Positions 62,260 through 64,000 of a DNA stretch of 64,000 nucleotides are shown here, piece after piece. Location: NCBI GenBank assembly GCA_003388555.1, contig QQVD01000048.1, positions 62,001-126,000 of the forward strand, given 5' to 3'. Numbering within the stretch: the stretch's first letter is position 1; every line of letters starts with the position of its first letter. A program made the position numbers and the translations under genes. This DNA is from Acidobacteriota bacterium. GTDB taxonomy: Bacteria > Acidobacteriota > Thermoanaerobaculia > Multivoradales > Multivoraceae. The notes under the pieces were generated by a model that was not told the origin of the DNA, did no database searches, and saw nothing but the letters and a program-made list of their open reading frames with translations.

Positions 62260-63987
62260 ATGTCCCGTTTCCGTTCCCGTGCTCGTGCTCTCGTCTCGTT
62301 GCCGGTCGTCCTGTGCGCCCTGCTGCTCGCGATCTCAGCCGGCGCCTCCGCCGAGACGGCGCGTGGCTTCGTCTTCGAGGACCTCGACGGCGACGGTGTG
62401 CGGGACGACGGCGAGCCGGGCATACCCGAGGTCCGGGTCTCCAACGGCGTCGACATCGTGCAGACGGCCGCCGACGGCGCCTGGCAGCTCGAGGTGGACG
62501 ACGCCGCGGTGATCTTCCTGACCAAGCCGGCCGGCTGGGCGACCCCTGTCGACGGACGCATGCTGCCGCGCTTCTACCATGTGCACCAGCCGGCTGGGTC
62601 TCCCGAAGGCCTCCGCTATCCCGGCCTCGAGCCCACCGGGCCGCTGCCCGAGAGCATCGATTTCGCCCTCCGCCGCAGCGACGAGCCGAGCCGCTTCTCG
62701 GCCCTGCTGTTCGCCGACACCCAGCCGCAGAGCGCCGCCGAGGTCGACTTCATCCGTGACGACGTGGTCGCCGAGCTGATCGGCACCGACGCGCGCTTCG
62801 GCATGACGCTGGGCGACATCATGTACGACGACCTGTCGCTGCTGCCGCGCCTGCTCAGCATCGTCGCCCAGATCGGCATCCCCTGGTACAACGTGCCCGG
62901 CAACCACGAGCTCAACCTGGATGCCGCCGACGACGCCGGGTCGCTCGAGACGTTCAAGCGTTTCTTCGGCCCGCCGTACTACTCGTTCGAGGTCGGCGAC
63001 GCGGTCTTCTTCGTGCTCGACAACATCTTCTACCAGGGCGGCGGCGTGGTCACCGCCGACAACGTGCGTGGCGGCGGCGGGTACATCGCGAAGATCGACG
63101 AGGAGCAGATGCAGTGGCTCGAGAACGAGCTGCGCTTCATCCCGCCCGAGAAGCTGCTCTTCCTCGCCATGCACTCGCCGCTCGAGACCTACGTCAGCGA
63201 CTCTCCGGGCGTCAACACGGCGAACCGTCGCGAGCTGTTCGCGCTGCTCGAGGGGCGGCCCAATCTCTACGCAGTCGCCGGTCACACCCACACCACCGAG
63301 CATCGCTACTTCGACGAGGACGACGGCTTCAGCGGCCCCGAGCCCTTCCACCACCATGTGCTGGCGACGGTCTCGGGCAGCTGGTGGAGCGGGCCGCTCG
63401 ACGAGCGCGGCGTGCCGACCACCCAGCAGCGTGACGGCACTCCCAACGGCTACCACGTGCTCGAGGTCGACGGCGCCCGCGCGACGGTGGCTTTCCGCGC
63501 CGCCGGCTTCGATCCCGACCACCAGATGCGGATCGTCTTCGACGTCGCCCACCACCGGCATCGCGCCGCGATCTACCGCGACTTCCGCGAGGGCGAGCTG
63601 CTGCAGGGGCGCATCTCGGTCGACGAGGTGGCGCAGGCGGCGGTCTACGTCAACGTCTTCGACGGCGGGCCGAGGACCGAGGTGACGATGCGGGTCTCCG
63701 GGGCTCCGGCCGGCGCACAGGGAGCGATCGAGATGCTGCGCGTCGACGCGATCGACCCCTTCGTACAGGAGCAGTTCGCCCGTCACGTCGCGACGCGCAA
63801 GTCGTGGGTCGAGCCGATCGCGTCTTCGCACCTGTGGCGCGCCGACCTGCCCGACGACCTCGGCCCTGGTACCTACACGGTGTCGGTCGAGGTGGTCGAC
63901 GAGTTCGGCCGACGCCACCATGGCCACCGGGTGCTCGAGGTGGCCGGCTCTTCTGCGACGCCGGGCGGTACCGTGCGCTATCCCTGA
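62260..63987 (+). CDS. Exported calcineurin-like metallophosphoesterase with N-terminal SdrD-B-like module
   Basis: A 575-residue protein from the ATG at 62260 with GAGGAGG upstream. A signal peptide (LPVVLCALLLAISAGASAE) is followed by an SdrD-B-like repeat, about 35-75, with calcium-type residues (VFEDLDGDGVRDDGEPGIPEV). The phosphoesterase core lies about 150-400: FADTQPQ, TLGDIMYDD, VPGNHELN, AMHSPLE and AGHTHTTEH, matching the five metal-binding motifs. The first motif is DxQ rather than DxH. A C-terminal beta domain, about 430-575, follows. A complete gene; substrate unknown, probably extracellular phosphoesters. It resembles acidobacterial/planctomycete exported phosphoesterases. Confidence 0.9.
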   Translation: MSRFRSRARALVSLPVVLCALLLAISAGASAETARGFVFEDLDGDGVRDDGEPGIPEVRVSNGVDIVQTAADGAWQLEVDDAAVIFLTKPAGWATPVDGRMLPRFYHVHQPAGSPEGLRYPGLEPTGPLPESIDFALRRSDEPSRFSALLFADTQPQSAAEVDFIRDDVVAELIGTDARFGMTLGDIMYDDLSLLPRLLSIVAQIGIPWYNVPGNHELNLDAADDAGSLETFKRFFGPPYYSFEVGDAVFFVLDNIFYQGGGVVTADNVRGGGGYIAKIDEEQMQWLENELRFIPPEKLLFLAMHSPLETYVSDSPGVNTANRRELFALLEGRPNLYAVAGHTHTTEHRYFDEDDGFSGPEPFHHHVLATVSGSWWSGPLDERGVPTTQQRDGTPNGYHVLEVDGARATVAFRAAGFDPDHQMRIVFDVAHHRHRAAIYRDFREGELLQGRISVDEVAQAAVYVNVFDGGPRTEVTMRVSGAPAGAQGAIEMLRVDAIDPFVQEQFARHVATRKSWVEPIASSHLWRADLPDDLGPGTYTVSVEVVDEFGRRHHGHRVLEVAGSSATPGGTVRYP

Positions 63988-64000
63988 GCCGTGGCACCGC

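Overview
The window comes from a GC-rich bacterial chromosome. Several features suggest Acidobacteriota, most likely a Thermoanaerobaculia-like lineage. These are orphan MacB/FtsX-type permeases (the ADOP type), a giant ELWxxDGT-repeat exported protein with a FESGDTSxWS-like C-terminus, FG-GAP proteins, a propeller-sensor kinase, and a haloperoxidase with an extra acidobacterial-style C-terminal domain. The assignment is inferred from gene content only; no rRNA is present.

Bases 1-18240 are mobile DNA stacked on one tRNA gene. A tRNA-Thr(CGU) gene lies on the minus strand at 18166-18240. A 47-bp copy of its 3' half recurs at 8808-8854. Between the two copies sits a compact, complete integrative element of about 9.4 kb. 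All its genes are on the minus strand: tyrosine integrase, AlpA-like excisionase, zinc-ribbon protein, DUF3987 protein and a 1617-residue single-chain Type ISP restriction-modification enzyme. Both ends carry a near-identical 21-bp site, probably an integrase arm site. Left of 8808 lies part of a second element that continues beyond the window. It holds a Toprim primase (cut by the window edge), a winged-helix protein, an XRE regulator, a RuvC-like nuclease, a small conserved protein, RadC, two HerA/VirD4-type DNA-pump ATPases, a lipoprotein and a membrane protein. The second ATPase (1114 residues) ends in a nuclease-like region and an excisionase-type helix-turn-helix closely resembling the excisionase of the neighbouring element. 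Its gene stops 80 bp from the att core. This pump-excisionase fusion is the most unusual feature seen.

From 18241 onward the sequence is more GC-rich chromosome. It begins with a decayed vapC-like toxin remnant, then an S9 peptidase and a di-heme peroxidase separated by REP-like repeats. Next come a DGPF/YCII protein with its ECF42-type sigma factor, two tandem orphan permeases, a small unknown protein, and an ECF sigma factor translationally coupled to a small membrane protein. A minus-strand group follows: a carboxylesterase and two FG-GAP paralogues.

Bases 38979-64000 carry a propeller sensor kinase with its NarL-type regulator, the giant ELWxxDGT protein, a third orphan permease, an outer-membrane beta-barrel protein and a vanadium haloperoxidase. 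These are followed by a crotonase with a structured leader, a cytochrome c, a carboxymuconolactone-decarboxylase-like protein with its ECF41-type sigma factor, a membrane protein and a CPA1 Na+/H+ antiporter. The window ends with a DUF885 lipoprotein and an exported metallophosphoesterase. Much of this chromosomal part is exported, envelope or signalling function.
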